Origin: CAWDPQ01 sp049642465
Lineage (GTDB): Bacteria > Acidobacteriota > Vicinamibacteria > Vicinamibacterales > 2-12-FULL-66-21
Length of the DNA: 47,719 nt
Assembly (NCBI GenBank): GCA_049642465.1
Contig: JBAROV010000238.1
Coordinates: 1-47,719 of the forward strand
Direction: 5' to 3'
In this document: positions 1 through 9,442 of the stretch, one piece after another
How positions within the stretch are numbered: position 1 is the stretch's first letter
Layout: each line of letters begins with the position of its first letter
Notes under the pieces: model-generated
Seen by the model: only the letters and a program-made list of their open reading frames with translations
Database searches by the model: none
Told to the model about the DNA's origin: nothing
Position numbers and translations under genes: made by a program

Positions 1-791
1 ATCGCAACTCCTTGCAGGCTGACGAACGATCGTGCGCGGGCGCTGTCGACGACGCCATGCCGTGCGAGATAGCAGCCAAGCGGTCCGCTTGCGCTGCCCG
101 TTGCCGGGTCCTCCGTAATGCCAAACCCAGGCGCGAGCATTCGACTGTAAACCGTCTCGTCACCGGAGGCACCCTGACGATCGGGTGTGAACATGAAGAC
201 GGGCAATTCCTTGATGCCCGCTTTCTGGCAGGCAGCCACGTACGCGCGGCGATCGAGGGTGACTCGATCCACGGCCGCGCGTGAAGCCAGAGGGACAAAG
301 AGAAAGGGAACGCCACACGAGATCACCTGCGCCGGAAACGGCGGAAGCGCATCCGACTCATTGATCCCGAAGGATGAAACGAGCGCGCGTGGTTCTATCT
401 CGGTCTGGAATGACGGAAGCGGCTGCGTCATCCATGCGAAATCCAGCCGGCCCTCCTTCCACTCGAGGGAGACAGGCGTGGGCCCAACGCCCAGCTCGAA
501 CACGAACTCCTGCCGTCCCGCGGTGATGACACCCTCGGCTGCGAGGGCAAACGTCGAGCCAATCGTCGGGTGCCCGGCGATCGGAAGCTCCTCGCCCGGA
601 GTGAATATCCGCATCCGGACGTCACCGTGCGTCTGCCGCGGGAAGATGAACGTCGATTCCGAGAAGTTCATCTCTGCCGCGATCCGCTGCATCAGCCGCG
701 CATCGATGTCGGGAGGCGGTGTTGTAAAGACGGCGAGCTGGTTACCTTCCAGAGGCCGATCGGTGAAGACGTCGAGATGGAGATAGCGCAT
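1..791 (-). CDS. PhzF family isomerase/epimerase (3' truncated by window edge)
   Basis: Reading the minus strand from the ATG at 791 gives 263 uninterrupted codons running off the left edge, so the C-terminus is missing. PhzF-family proteins are cytosolic, cofactor-free isomerases with two mirrored diaminopimelate-epimerase-like halves. The sequence shows the family's catalytic glutamate in NFSESTF (Glu45), the ELPIAGHPTIGS motif (about residues 68-79) and a second-half EDPATGSASGPLG motif near the truncated end. Most members are not phenazine enzymes and have unknown substrates, and no phenazine genes are nearby. It is divergent from parC. No convincing Shine-Dalgarno precedes the start. The family call is firm; the substrate is unknown. 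Confidence 0.9.
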   Translation of the reverse strand, partial: MRYLHLDVFTDRPLEGNQLAVFTTPPPDIDARLMQRIAAEMNFSESTFIFPRQTHGDVRMRIFTPGEELPIAGHPTIGSTFALAAEGVITAGRQEFVFELGVGPTPVSLEWKEGRLDFAWMTQPLPSFQTEIEPRALVSSFGINESDALPPFPAQVISCGVPFLFVPLASRAAVDRVTLDRRAYVAACQKAGIKELPVFMFTPDRQGASGDETVYSRMLAPGFGITEDPATGSASGPLGCYLARHGVVDSARARSFVSLQGVA

Positions 792-860
792 GAATGAGGA
801 GCGTGACCCACAAACGGGCAGGTTGACAAGGTGCATTCGCCCGCTGGACTGAAGTGAACC

Positions 861-869
861 TGTTATCCT
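861..869 (+). promoter_or_regulatory. Candidate extended -10 promoter of parC
   Basis: TG-T-TATCCT is an extended -10 element (TGN followed by a 4/6 match to TATAAT). It would start transcription near 876, a few bases before the Shine-Dalgarno. A TTGACA at 823-828 lies too far upstream (35 bp) to be its -35 box. This is sequence resemblance only. Confidence 0.4.
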
Positions 870-880
870 GAGCACCCCTT

Positions 881-885
881 GGAGG
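881..885 (+). promoter_or_regulatory. Shine-Dalgarno GGAGG fixing the parC start
   Basis: GGAGG lies 5 nt before the TTG at 891. An in-frame TTG at 879 overlaps this site and has no ribosome site of its own. The site therefore decides for 891, giving the basic N-terminus MAKRPKK. Confidence 0.7.
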
Positions 886-890
886 TTCCG

Positions 891-3284
891 TTGGCGAAAA
901 GACCGAAAAAGACCAGATCGCTGTTTGACGATGACGGCGAGACGATGGTGGATACGAAACCGCCAGGCGGCGGAGAGCCCGAGGCGGTAGCACTGCATGA
1001 AGCAGCGCAGACGCGGTACCTCAACTACGCGCTGTCGGTCATCACATCGCGCGCGCTCCCCGACGTCCGCGACGGCCTCAAGCCCGTGCAGCGCCGCATC
1101 CTCTACACAATGTGGCAGCAGAACCTGACGGCGGACGCCAAGCACCGAAAGTGCGCGAAGGTCGTCGGCGACGTCATGGGGAACTACCACCCGCACGGCG
1201 ACGCGGCCCTGTACGAGACGCTGGTCCGGATGGCGCAGGCCTTCTCGCTGCGCTACCCCCTCGTCGATGGCTCCGGAAACTTCGGCTCGCTCGATGGCGA
1301 TAGCGCCGCGGCGATGCGCTACACGGAATGCCGTCTTGCCCGGTTGAGCGACGAAATGCTCTCCGAGATCGACCAGACGACGGTGCCGTTTCGACCGAAC
1401 TACGACGGCACGCGGACCGAACCGGTCGTACTGCCCGCTCGCATTCCGAACCTGCTGATCAACGGCGCCACCGGCATTGCCGTCGGCATGGCGACGAACA
1501 TCCCGCCCCACAACCTGAACGAGATTTCCACCGCGCTCATCAAGCTCCTCGACAACCCGGATCTCAGCAGCGTGCAGCTCTGTCGCTACGTCAAAGGCCC
1601 CGACTTCCCGACCGGCGGACAGATGCTCAACCCCCCGGAGGAGCTGAAACAGATCTACAAAACCGGGTCCGGCGCGGTCCGCATTCGCGCGACGTGGGAG
1701 GAAGGGCCGGTCACCCGTGGCGGGAAGACGATCTACATCACCAGCATTCCGTACACGGTGAACAAGTCCACACTCGTCGAGCGGATCGCGGAGGTTGCGC
1801 TCAGCCGCAAGCTCCCGCCGCTGCTGGATGTGAAGGATCTCTCGACCGAAGACGTGCGGATCGCGCTCGAGCTGAAGCGGGACGCCGATGAAAAAATGGT
1901 GATGGCGTACCTTTTCAAACATACGCCGCTGCAGACCAGCTTCGTCGTCAACCTGACGTGCCTCGAACCAACCGAGGCAAACGTGGAGGTCGGCCGTCCC
2001 AAGCGGATGGACCTTCACGAGATGCTCTGGCACTTCCTTCACTTCCGTCTCGAGGTCGTCACTCGTCGTCTCGAGCACGAACTCGCGGCGCTCAAGAAGC
2101 GCGTCCACATCCTGGAAGGGTTCGAAAAGGTCTTTGATGCGCTGGACGAGATTTTGAAGATTGTCAGAAAGTCGGAAGGTAAACCGGATGCCGCTCAGCA
2201 GATCATCAAGCGATTCGGCCTCGACGCCGAGCAGACGGACGCAATTCTGGAATTGAAGATTTACCGGCTGGCGCGGCTCGAGATTTTGATCATCCGGAAA
2301 GAGCTCGAGGACAAGCGACGCCGCGCCAGGCAGATCAGCACGCTGTTGAAGGATGAAGGCAGTCGCTGGGACATCGTGCGAATTGAGATCGAGGAAATCC
2401 AGAAAAAGTACGGCGACGCGCGGCGGACCGCGATTTCGAGCGATGCCGGCGAGGCCGAGTACACCGCCGAGGACTTCATTGTCGAAGAAGAGAACGTGGT
2501 GCTGGTGTCCAGGGACGGCTGGGTGAAGCGGCAGAAGGAAGTGAAGGACGTCGCCGCGACGCGGGTGCGCGAAGGCGATGCGATTCTGGCGGTGCTGCCC
2601 GGCAGCACCCGCGCCTCAGTGGTCTTTTTCAGCAATTTCGGCGTTGCCTACACCACGCGGATTACAGACATTCCGGCGTCAACGGGATACGGCGAGCCGA
2701 TTCAGCGTTTCTTCAAACTGAAGGACGGCGAGCGAATCGTCGACGCTCTCAGCCTCGACCCGCGCGTCGTCGGTGACATTGGCAGCGTCGGCGCTTCGGA
2801 GAATGCTGAGCCGAAGGTTCAGGCGGTGGCGGTCACCAGTGATGGCTACAGCCTTCGATTCGGCCTGGCGTCGTTTGTAGAGCCCAGCACGCGGGCGGGC
2901 CGTCGATTCGCACGGACGGCGGAGGGGGCAGAGGTCGTCGGCGTCGCGAGAATTGCCGGTGGCGAGGTGCTGATTGCCGCCACTCGGGAAGCACGGGCGA
3001 TCCTGACCAACGCCGAGGAGGTGAACTTCTTGTCCGGTCCCGGACGCGGTGTCATCCTGATCAAACTGACGTCAAAGGCGGACCGGGTCCTCGGGTTTAT
3101 TGCATCTTCCGGCGATCGCGACCTGTTGACAGTTGAAACCAGCCGCGGCGCCGAACAGACGATCAGCACGGCCAAGTACGAGGTCACCGGACGCGGAGGT
3201 AAAGGGCGCGAATTACTCCAGCGCGGCCAGTTCACACGCATTGTGTGGCCGGTTCCTGATGCGCCGCAGGAAATTGGAACGTAA
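891..3284 (+). CDS. parC: DNA topoisomerase IV subunit A (ParC-type)
   Basis: Cytosolic type IIA topoisomerase cleavage subunit, 797 aa from the TTG start. The catalytic tyrosine is Tyr144 in AAMRYTECRL. The DNA-binding winged-helix region contains ALPDVRDGLKPVQRRIL and GNYHPHGDAALYE, and a coiled-coil tower follows around residues 380-510. A C-terminal beta-pinwheel follows. The first blade lacks the gyrase GyrA-box, while the last ends in VTGRGGKGRELLQRG. As I recall it, E. coli ParC ends in a similar VTGERGRRG segment. I therefore prefer topoisomerase IV over gyrase. Its likely partner is the ParE-type gene at 10313-12232, 7 kb away on the same strand. The next gene starts 5 nt after the stop, so co-transcription is likely. 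Confidence 0.85.
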   Translation: MAKRPKKTRSLFDDDGETMVDTKPPGGGEPEAVALHEAAQTRYLNYALSVITSRALPDVRDGLKPVQRRILYTMWQQNLTADAKHRKCAKVVGDVMGNYHPHGDAALYETLVRMAQAFSLRYPLVDGSGNFGSLDGDSAAAMRYTECRLARLSDEMLSEIDQTTVPFRPNYDGTRTEPVVLPARIPNLLINGATGIAVGMATNIPPHNLNEISTALIKLLDNPDLSSVQLCRYVKGPDFPTGGQMLNPPEELKQIYKTGSGAVRIRATWEEGPVTRGGKTIYITSIPYTVNKSTLVERIAEVALSRKLPPLLDVKDLSTEDVRIALELKRDADEKMVMAYLFKHTPLQTSFVVNLTCLEPTEANVEVGRPKRMDLHEMLWHFLHFRLEVVTRRLEHELAALKKRVHILEGFEKVFDALDEILKIVRKSEGKPDAAQQIIKRFGLDAEQTDAILELKIYRLARLEILIIRKELEDKRRRARQISTLLKDEGSRWDIVRIEIEEIQKKYGDARRTAISSDAGEAEYTAEDFIVEEENVVLVSRDGWVKRQKEVKDVAATRVREGDAILAVLPGSTRASVVFFSNFGVAYTTRITDIPASTGYGEPIQRFFKLKDGERIVDALSLDPRVVGDIGSVGASENAEPKVQAVAVTSDGYSLRFGLASFVEPSTRAGRRFARTAEGAEVVGVARIAGGEVLIAATREARAILTNAEEVNFLSGPGRGVILIKLTSKADRVLGFIASSGDRDLLTVETSRGAEQTISTAKYEVTGRGGKGRELLQRGQFTRIVWPVPDAPQEIGT

Positions 3285-3289
3285 GGATC

Positions 3290-4696
3290 ATGACGGCAGC
3301 ATTTCTCGCATTTCTCCTGTTCATCTCGGCGGCGGCAACCGACTGGTCTCGATTTCGCGGACCGAACGGGTCAGGCCTCTCGGACACGACGGGTCTGCCC
3401 GCGGAATTTGGTCCGTCGCAGAACGTGATCTGGAAAGTCGATCTGCCGGAGGGATTCTCCTCGCCGGTGATCGCCGGCTCGCGGATCTTTCTGACCGGCT
3501 TCAGGAATGACGCGCTGTTGACGTTTGCAGTCGATCGTGCAACGGGAAAGGTCCTGTGGGAGAGACAAGCGCCTCGCGATCGAAGGGAGAAGCTGGATCC
3601 GCGCAACCATCCAGCGGCCGCCAGTGCCGCCACCGACGGTGAACGCGTCTTCGTCTTCTTTGGAGACTACGGACTCCTCGGCTACGACGTCAATGGCCGT
3701 GAGCTGTGGAAACGGCCGCTCGGCCCGTTCAACAACATCTACGGCATGGGGTCGTCGCCGATCGTCGTCGATGACCTCGTGATTCTGGCGTGCGACCAGA
3801 GTACCGGTTCGTTCATCGCCGCGTTCGACAAGAAGAACGGGCGCGAACGGTGGCGCACCGCGCGTCCAGAAGCGCGAAGTGGCCACTCGACGCCTATCGT
3901 CTACGAACCTGTGAACGGTGCAAAGCAGCTGCTTCTTCCCGGCTCGTTCCTGCTGAATGCCTACGCTGTTGCTACTGGGAAACGTCTCTGGTGGGTCGGC
4001 GGGTTGTCATTCGAGCTCAAGTCGGTGCCCGTCATCGCTGGCGACGTGCTCTATATCAACGGTTTTGGTTCCGGTGAGAACGAGCCCGGCCGCCGCGTGA
4101 CCGTCACTCCCTCGTCCGAGGTCTTTGCCACACACGACAAGGACAAGGACGGGAAACTGAGGGTCGAGGAGTTCCCGACCAAGCATGCGCTGGATGCGCT
4201 GCCATTCACGGATCTGAACGGAGACAAGGCGATCAGCGTCGAGGAGTGGGATTACTACAAGGCTGCAATGGACTCCGAAAACGGCATGCTCGCCATCAGG
4301 CTCGGCGGTTCCGGGGATATGACGGCCAAGTCCGTGCAGTGGGCGTACCGGCGCGCGGTGCCTCAACTGCCCTCGCCTCTCGTGTATCAAGGCGTGCTCT
4401 ACATGGTCAACGACGGTGGAATCGTGACGACCCTCAACCCGGGAACTGGCGAGCTGATGAAACAGGGTCGGCTGAAAGGGGCGATCGATCGGTACTACGC
4501 GTCGCCGGTTGCTGCAGACGGAAAGATCTTCATGGCCAGCGAGAAGGGCAAGGTCGCCGTTCTCCGTCCCGGTGGCGATCTCGAACCGGCAGTCGTCAAC
4601 GATCTGCAGGATGACATCTATGCGACGCCAGCGCTCCTCGAGGGGCGCATTTATCTTCGGACGCGGCATACCTTGTACTGTTTTGGAATGAAATAG
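3290..4696 (+). CDS. Secreted PQQ-like beta-propeller protein with EF-hands
   Basis: 468 aa with an N-terminal signal peptide (hydrophobic residues 3-15, then DWSRFRGPNGSG). WSRFRGPxGxG is the typical opening of outer-membrane or periplasmic PQQ-like propeller proteins. WD/PQQ-type repeats such as VDRATGKVLWER and FDKKNGRERWRT follow. Two calcium-binding EF-hand loops interrupt the propeller: DKDKDGKLRVEEF at about residue 283 and DLNGDKAISVEEW at about 308. The propeller then resumes (TTLNPGTGELMKQGRLKGA). There is no evidence of a quinoprotein dehydrogenase catalytic domain, so a binding or structural role is more likely than catalysis. The start lies 5 nt after parC's stop with a GTAAGG ribosome site overlapping it. 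Confidence 0.85.
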   Translation: MTAAFLAFLLFISAAATDWSRFRGPNGSGLSDTTGLPAEFGPSQNVIWKVDLPEGFSSPVIAGSRIFLTGFRNDALLTFAVDRATGKVLWERQAPRDRREKLDPRNHPAAASAATDGERVFVFFGDYGLLGYDVNGRELWKRPLGPFNNIYGMGSSPIVVDDLVILACDQSTGSFIAAFDKKNGRERWRTARPEARSGHSTPIVYEPVNGAKQLLLPGSFLLNAYAVATGKRLWWVGGLSFELKSVPVIAGDVLYINGFGSGENEPGRRVTVTPSSEVFATHDKDKDGKLRVEEFPTKHALDALPFTDLNGDKAISVEEWDYYKAAMDSENGMLAIRLGGSGDMTAKSVQWAYRRAVPQLPSPLVYQGVLYMVNDGGIVTTLNPGTGELMKQGRLKGAIDRYYASPVAADGKIFMASEKGKVAVLRPGGDLEPAVVNDLQDDIYATPALLEGRIYLRTRHTLYCFGMK

Positions 4697-4712
4697 ACTC
4701 GAGCCTCGAGTC
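4696..4712. repeat. Perfect palindrome GACTCGAG-C-CTCGAGTC at a gene end
   Basis: Two 8-base arms with a single central base begin on the last base of the PQQ-protein stop codon. They are followed by a run of loosely repeated CGGGACCC-type sequence to about 4735. There is no T-tract, so it is not a canonical terminator. It may slow or mark the transcript end, or be a degenerate intergenic repeat of the kind seen elsewhere in the window. Confidence 0.55.
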
Positions 4713-4751
4713 GCGGACCCCGGGACCCGACAGCGAGCCGCGTGGGTTACG

Positions 4752-7604
4752 ATGGTAGGGATGGCGACCTCCTGGGGTGACATTACCGGCCTGAACCGCG
4801 GCTACGTGCTGGAGCTCTACGAAAGATTCCGGCGCGATCCGAATTCGGTTGACGCTGAGACGCGCGAACTCTTCACGCGATGGACGCCGCCGGTAGAGAT
4901 CGATGCGGCGGCTGCCACACCCCAGGTGTCCGCAGAGTCCTCGACGGCCGCGGACCCGCGATTGCTGCAGAAGGCCGTAGGTGCGGTCAATCTCGCGCAA
5001 TCGATCCGACGATACGGTCACCTGGCCGCTCGGCTCGATCCGCTCGGCGTGCGACCGCCCGTCGGCGATCCGTCATTGCTTCCCGAATGGCACGGCGTCA
5101 CTGAAGACGACCTTCGCAAGCTGCCTGCATCACTCATCCGATCGCCCTTGTGCGACGGCGCGGCGAACATGGCCGAAGTCTTCGAATCTTTTCGCCGCGT
5201 CTATTGCTCGCGAACCGGCTACGACTACGCCCACGTCTTCGTTCCCGAGGAGCGGCGCTGGCTGCGGCAGGCCGCCGAATGTGCGCAGTTCCGATCGCCA
5301 AACGATCCGATCGATCCGGTTGCACTCCTCGATCGCGTGACACAAGTCGAAGCGTTCGAAAAATTTCTGCACCGCAGCTTCCCTGGCAAGACGCGGTTCT
5401 CGATCGAAGGCAATGACATGCTCGTCCCGATTCTGGACGAGGTGATTGGCGAGGCCGCCGAAGCAGGAACGCGTCACATCCTCATCGGCATGGCGCACCG
5501 CGGGCGTCTGAACGTGATGGCGCACGTGTTGAACAAGCCGTACTCGCAGATCCTCGCGGAGTTCAAGGATCCAGTCTCTTCGCGCACGTTTCGTGAGGAC
5601 ATGGCGTGGACCGGTGACGTGAAGTATCACGCGGGAGCGCATCGCGCGGTCAAAGGCGGAGAGGAACTCGAGCTCGTTATTTCGATGCCCCCCAATCCCA
5701 GCCATCTGGAAGCGATCGATCCCATCGTCGAGGGAATGGCCCGGGCCGCTGGCACCGGTGTCAAGAACGGGGGGGCGCCGACGTTCGATCCGGCCGTCAG
5801 CCTGCCGATCCTGATTCATGGCGACGCGGCATTTCCCGGCCAGGGGATCGTGGCAGAGACACTGAATCTGAGCCGGCTGCCGGGCTATGGGACAGGCGGC
5901 ACGATCCACATCATCGTGAACAACCAGCTTGGGTTCACGACCGGTCCGGAAGACGCCTACAGCACCTCGTACGCGAGCGGTCTGGCGCGCGGCTTCAAGA
6001 TCCCCATCGTCCACGTGAACGCGGACGACCCGGAAGCGTGCGTCGAAGTGGCGCGGCTCGCCTTCGCGTACCGCGCGAAGTTCAGGCGCGACTTCTTAAT
6101 CGATTTGATTGGCTATCGACGGTACGGACACAACGAAGGGGACGAGCCGGCCTTCACCCAGCCCATCATGTACCGCAAGATCGCGGAGCATCCGACAGTC
6201 CGCGAGATCTGGACGCAGACGCTCGTCGAACGCGGAGAGATCGACCGCGAGAAGGCGGATGCACTGCTCGCGGACTACATGCAGCGGCTGCAAAGCGCGC
6301 TCGAAGGCCTCCGGCCTGAGGACTTCGTGGAACCGGAGCCCGAGGCTCCGCCGCCCGGCGCGGCGTCGAAGGCGGAAACCGCGGTTCCGCTGGATCGGCT
6401 GCGCGAGCTGAACACGTCGCTCCTCAACCTTCCCCAGGGGTTCGCGATCCATCGCAAGCTCGAGCGAGCGCGCGAAAAACGTGGGCACCTGCTGGACAAA
6501 TCGGCTGAGCGCACGATCGATTGGGCTGCCGCCGAGGAACTGGCGCTCGCGTCGATCCTCGCCGACGGCACCGCGATTCGGCTCACCGGCGAAGACGTGG
6601 AACGCGGAACGTTCAGCCATCGCCATGCGGTCCTGCACGACGTCGAGACTGGGCGTCAGCACATTCCGCTTCAGGCAATGCCGCACGCGCGAGCCGGTTT
6701 TGAGATTCACAACAGTCCGCTGACCGAGAACGCCGTCGTCGGCTTCGAGTACGGCTACAACATTCAGGAACCGTCCCGGCTCGTCATCTGGGAAGCGCAG
6801 TACGGCGACTTCATCAACGGCGCGCAGACGATGATTGACGAGTTCCTCGTGTCGGCGAGGGGCAAATGGGGCGTGCGTCCGTCGCTCGTGATGCTGCTTC
6901 CGCACGCGCACGAAGGACAGGGACCGGATCACGCGAGCGCCCGTCCGGAGCGATTTCTCCAGCTGGCGGCCGATCTCAACATGCGGGTCGCCAACTGTAC
7001 GACAGCGGCGCAGTACTTCCATCTGCTCCGTCGCCAGGCCACATTGCTGCTCGTCGATCCGCTGCCCCTGATCGTTCTCACTCCGAAAAGTCTTCTCCGC
7101 CATCCACTCGTCGCGTCTGCTCCGGCGGAGCTCGCGGAGGGACGATTCCGAATGGTCATCGGCGATCGCGAGGCTGCGGAGCGAGCGGTAGATATTCGCA
7201 GGGTCCTGGTCTGCAGCGGCAAGATTTACGTGGATTTGATGACCGCCGAGCAGCGCGCCGCGCGACCGGATATCGCCATTTGCCGCGTCGAACAGCTCTA
7301 TCCGGTGCCGATGCGCGATCTCCGGGCGCTCATCGACGGTTATCCCAACGCGCAGGAAGTGGTCTGGATCCAGGAAGAGCCTGAAAACATGGGCGCGTGG
7401 GAGTTCCTTCGTCCTCACCTGCAGGAAGTGTCCTCCGGCCGCACGGTTCGCCGGATCGCACGGCCGCGCAGCGCAAGCCCCGCCGAAGGGTCAGCCGCAC
7501 GCCACGCGCTCAATCAGCAGTTCCTGATCGACCAGGCGTTTGGCGGGAGGGGCGAAGCGGTCGCCCAGAAGGAACGCCGGGACAAGCAGGTCGTGAGCAG
7601 TTAG
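4752..7604 (+). CDS. sucA: 2-oxoglutarate dehydrogenase E1 component
   Basis: Thiamine-diphosphate-dependent decarboxylase of the 2-oxoglutarate dehydrogenase complex in the TCA cycle, 950 aa, close to the usual 930-950. The N-terminal GLNRGYVLELYERFRRDP helix resembles the E2-binding segment of E1o. GMAHRGRLNVMAHVLNKPY (about residue 245) and the GDAAFPGQGIVAETLNLS segment (about 357) form the TPP and Mg site. The C-terminal half contains the transketolase-like domain with PLTENAVVGFEYGY and PHAHEGQGPDHAS. A second ATG at 4761 (MATSWGDI) is an alternative start; 4752 has a weak GGG at better spacing. The E2 gene follows after 58 nt. No lpd (E3) gene is in the window. Confidence 0.95.
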   Translation: MVGMATSWGDITGLNRGYVLELYERFRRDPNSVDAETRELFTRWTPPVEIDAAAATPQVSAESSTAADPRLLQKAVGAVNLAQSIRRYGHLAARLDPLGVRPPVGDPSLLPEWHGVTEDDLRKLPASLIRSPLCDGAANMAEVFESFRRVYCSRTGYDYAHVFVPEERRWLRQAAECAQFRSPNDPIDPVALLDRVTQVEAFEKFLHRSFPGKTRFSIEGNDMLVPILDEVIGEAAEAGTRHILIGMAHRGRLNVMAHVLNKPYSQILAEFKDPVSSRTFREDMAWTGDVKYHAGAHRAVKGGEELELVISMPPNPSHLEAIDPIVEGMARAAGTGVKNGGAPTFDPAVSLPILIHGDAAFPGQGIVAETLNLSRLPGYGTGGTIHIIVNNQLGFTTGPEDAYSTSYASGLARGFKIPIVHVNADDPEACVEVARLAFAYRAKFRRDFLIDLIGYRRYGHNEGDEPAFTQPIMYRKIAEHPTVREIWTQTLVERGEIDREKADALLADYMQRLQSALEGLRPEDFVEPEPEAPPPGAASKAETAVPLDRLRELNTSLLNLPQGFAIHRKLERAREKRGHLLDKSAERTIDWAAAEELALASILADGTAIRLTGEDVERGTFSHRHAVLHDVETGRQHIPLQAMPHARAGFEIHNSPLTENAVVGFEYGYNIQEPSRLVIWEAQYGDFINGAQTMIDEFLVSARGKWGVRPSLVMLLPHAHEGQGPDHASARPERFLQLAADLNMRVANCTTAAQYFHLLRRQATLLLVDPLPLIVLTPKSLLRHPLVASAPAELAEGRFRMVIGDREAAERAVDIRRVLVCSGKIYVDLMTAEQRAARPDIAICRVEQLYPVPMRDLRALIDGYPNAQEVVWIQEEPENMGAWEFLRPHLQEVSSGRTVRRIARPRSASPAEGSAARHALNQQFLIDQAFGGRGEAVAQKERRDKQVVSS

Positions 7605-7614
7605 CCGGTCCTGC

Positions 7615-7651
<37 letters not shown>

Positions 7652-7662
7652 CTGACATCTAT

Positions 7663-8934
7663 ATGCCGTCCAATATCGTCGTTCCTGAAGTCGGAGAGTC
7701 CATCGTCGACGCTCGCGTTGCCAAATGGCTGCGAAAAGAAGGGGACGCCGTTTCTGCCGGCGACCCGCTCGTCGAGCTGGAGACCGACAAGATCGATCTC
7801 GAGGTCAGCGCGCCGCAGGCCGGGGTGTTGAGCAGAATCGATCGCAAGGACGGCGAGGACGTGAAAGTCGGCGAGGTGCTTGGCGTCATCGATGAGACCA
7901 AGGCCGCGTCTGCCGGGGCAGCGGCTGCGGCGCCGCCGCCGGCTCAGGCGCCAGCCGCGCAACCCGTCAGTTCGCAGCCGGCTTCTCCGCCGCCAACGCC
8001 GGCGTCGGCCCAGGAGAGAGCGTTGCGGGCCACGCCGACAGCAAAGAAAGCGGCCGCTGAGCACGATGTGGATCTGGCGCGCGTGAAAGGCAGCGGCGAT
8101 GCCGGTCGCGTGATGCGCCGGGACGTCGAACAGGCGGCCGCGTCGGGCGCGGGCAACGGCAAAGGGGCTCAAGCTTCCGTGGTCGAACCCCGCAAGACCA
8201 AGCCGACAGGGCAGGCCGAGCTGCGGCGAAGCGCCGAACGCGGCGAAGAACGCGTCCGCATGTCGAAGCGGCGCGCCACGATCGCGAAGCGGCTCGTCGA
8301 AGCGCAGAGCACGGCCGCGATGTTGACGACGTTCAATGAAGTTGACATGTCCGCGGTGATGGCGCTGCGCGAACGGCACAAGCAGCCATTCAAGGAGCGC
8401 CACGGCGTCGGTCTCGGCATCGCCTCCTTCTTCGTCAAGGCATCGGTCGGCGCGCTGCGCGAGTTTCCCCGGATCAATGCGGAGATCCAGGGCGATGAGA
8501 TGGTCCTCAAGCGCTACTACGACATTGGCGTCGCGGTTGGTGCGAGCGAGGGTCTCGTCGTTCCAGTCATTCGCGATGCCGACAAGCTCTCGTTCGCCGA
8601 GATCGAAAAGCACATTCGCGATTTTGCGCGCCGCGCGGAAGACGGTTCCTTGTCATTGGCGGATTTGAAGGGGGGGACGTTCACGATCACGAACGGCGGC
8701 GTGTTCGGGTCGCTCTTGAGCACGCCGATCCTCAATCCTCCCCAGGTTGGAATCCTCGGCCTCCACAAGATCCAGGAACGTCCGATGGCCGTCAACGGCC
8801 AGGTTGCGCTTCGCCCGATGATGTACGTGGCGCTTACCTACGATCACCGCATCGTTGACGGTGCCGAGGCCGTACGGTTCCTCGTGCGCGTCAAGGAACT
8901 GGTCGAAGATCCGGGCGCTCTACTGCTCGAGTGA
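7663..8934 (+). CDS. sucB: Dihydrolipoyllysine succinyltransferase (E2 of 2-oxoglutarate dehydrogenase)
   Basis: 423 aa, the usual E2o length. An N-terminal lipoyl domain carries the lipoyl lysine Lys43 in ETDKIDLE. A long Ala/Pro/Gln linker (residues ~85-125) follows, then an E3-binding peripheral domain (RATPTAKKAAAEHDVDL...GSGDAGRVMRRDV). The C-terminal catalytic domain has the acyltransferase motif YDHRIVDG with His395 and Asp399. It forms the core of the cytosolic complex that transfers the succinyl group to CoA. Its position directly after the E1 gene supports 2-oxoglutarate rather than pyruvate as substrate. The downstream DinB-family gene starts 10 nt after its stop. Confidence 0.94.
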   Translation: MPSNIVVPEVGESIVDARVAKWLRKEGDAVSAGDPLVELETDKIDLEVSAPQAGVLSRIDRKDGEDVKVGEVLGVIDETKAASAGAAAAAPPPAQAPAAQPVSSQPASPPPTPASAQERALRATPTAKKAAAEHDVDLARVKGSGDAGRVMRRDVEQAAASGAGNGKGAQASVVEPRKTKPTGQAELRRSAERGEERVRMSKRRATIAKRLVEAQSTAAMLTTFNEVDMSAVMALRERHKQPFKERHGVGLGIASFFVKASVGALREFPRINAEIQGDEMVLKRYYDIGVAVGASEGLVVPVIRDADKLSFAEIEKHIRDFARRAEDGSLSLADLKGGTFTITNGGVFGSLLSTPILNPPQVGILGLHKIQERPMAVNGQVALRPMMYVALTYDHRIVDGAEAVRFLVRVKELVEDPGALLLE

Positions 8935-8944
8935 TCGCCAGCGC

Positions 8945-9442
8945 ATGCCGTCAGAGATCGATCGCATCATCGACGAACTCCAGCGTGAGCACGAAGGCGA
9001 TCCGTGGCACGGGTCGCCGCTCCGCGATCTCCTTGCCGGGATTCGGCCGGAGGTTGCGGCCGCGCACCCGATTCGGCGCGTGCACTCTGTTTGGGAAATC
9101 GTCCTGCACATGACGGCTTGGAAGAACGAAGTCCGTCGTCGTCTGTCAGGCGCGCCGGCAGGAGAACCCGAGGAAGGTGATTGGCCGGAGGTCCCGGCGC
9201 CGACTCCGGAGGCGTGGAAGGCCGCGCGGGAGCGGCTCGAAGAAGCGCAGCGCGCATTGATCGCAGCGATCCGCCAGGTGCCCGAGGCCAAGCTATTCGA
9301 GCCGACGAATGATCCGCGGAATCGCGAGACAGGCAGCGGGGTGTCTTACTACGTGCTGCTCCACGGCATGGTACAGCACGATGTGTATCACGCCGGACAG
9401 ATCGCCCTGGTTCGGAAAGGCGCCGAAGAGCTCATTCGCTGA
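8945..9442 (+). CDS. DinB-family protein (DinB/YfiT-like four-helix bundle)
   Basis: 165 aa starting at the ATG at 8945, just after the sucB stop; longer in-frame versions only overlap sucB. The fold family is a four-helix bundle with a three-histidine metal site. The expected residues are visible: His55 in WEIVLHMTAW, and His145 and His149 in HGMVQHDVYHAGQI. Members include thiol-dependent S-transferases and damage-induced proteins of unknown role. Nothing here fixes a substrate. It ends on the TGATCA that also supplies the stop of the convergent DUF4159 gene. Confidence 0.85.
   Translation: MPSEIDRIIDELQREHEGDPWHGSPLRDLLAGIRPEVAAAHPIRRVHSVWEIVLHMTAWKNEVRRRLSGAPAGEPEEGDWPEVPAPTPEAWKAARERLEEAQRALIAAIRQVPEAKLFEPTNDPRNRETGSGVSYYVLLHGMVQHDVYHAGQIALVRKGAEELIR

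Noticed and set aside
1..791. PhzF homologue as evidence of a phenazine cluster.
   Set aside because: No other phz-type gene is nearby, and most PhzF-family proteins are not phenazine enzymes.
823..828. TTGACA before parC as a -35 box.
   Set aside because: The spacing to TATCCT is 35 bp and no other -10 box lies 16-18 bp downstream.
3174..3200. GRGGKG near the ParC C-terminus considered as a gyrase GyrA-box, which would make the gene gyrA.
   Set aside because: The box belongs in the first pinwheel blade of gyrase. Here it is in the last blade, within a segment resembling the end of ParC, and the first blade lacks it.
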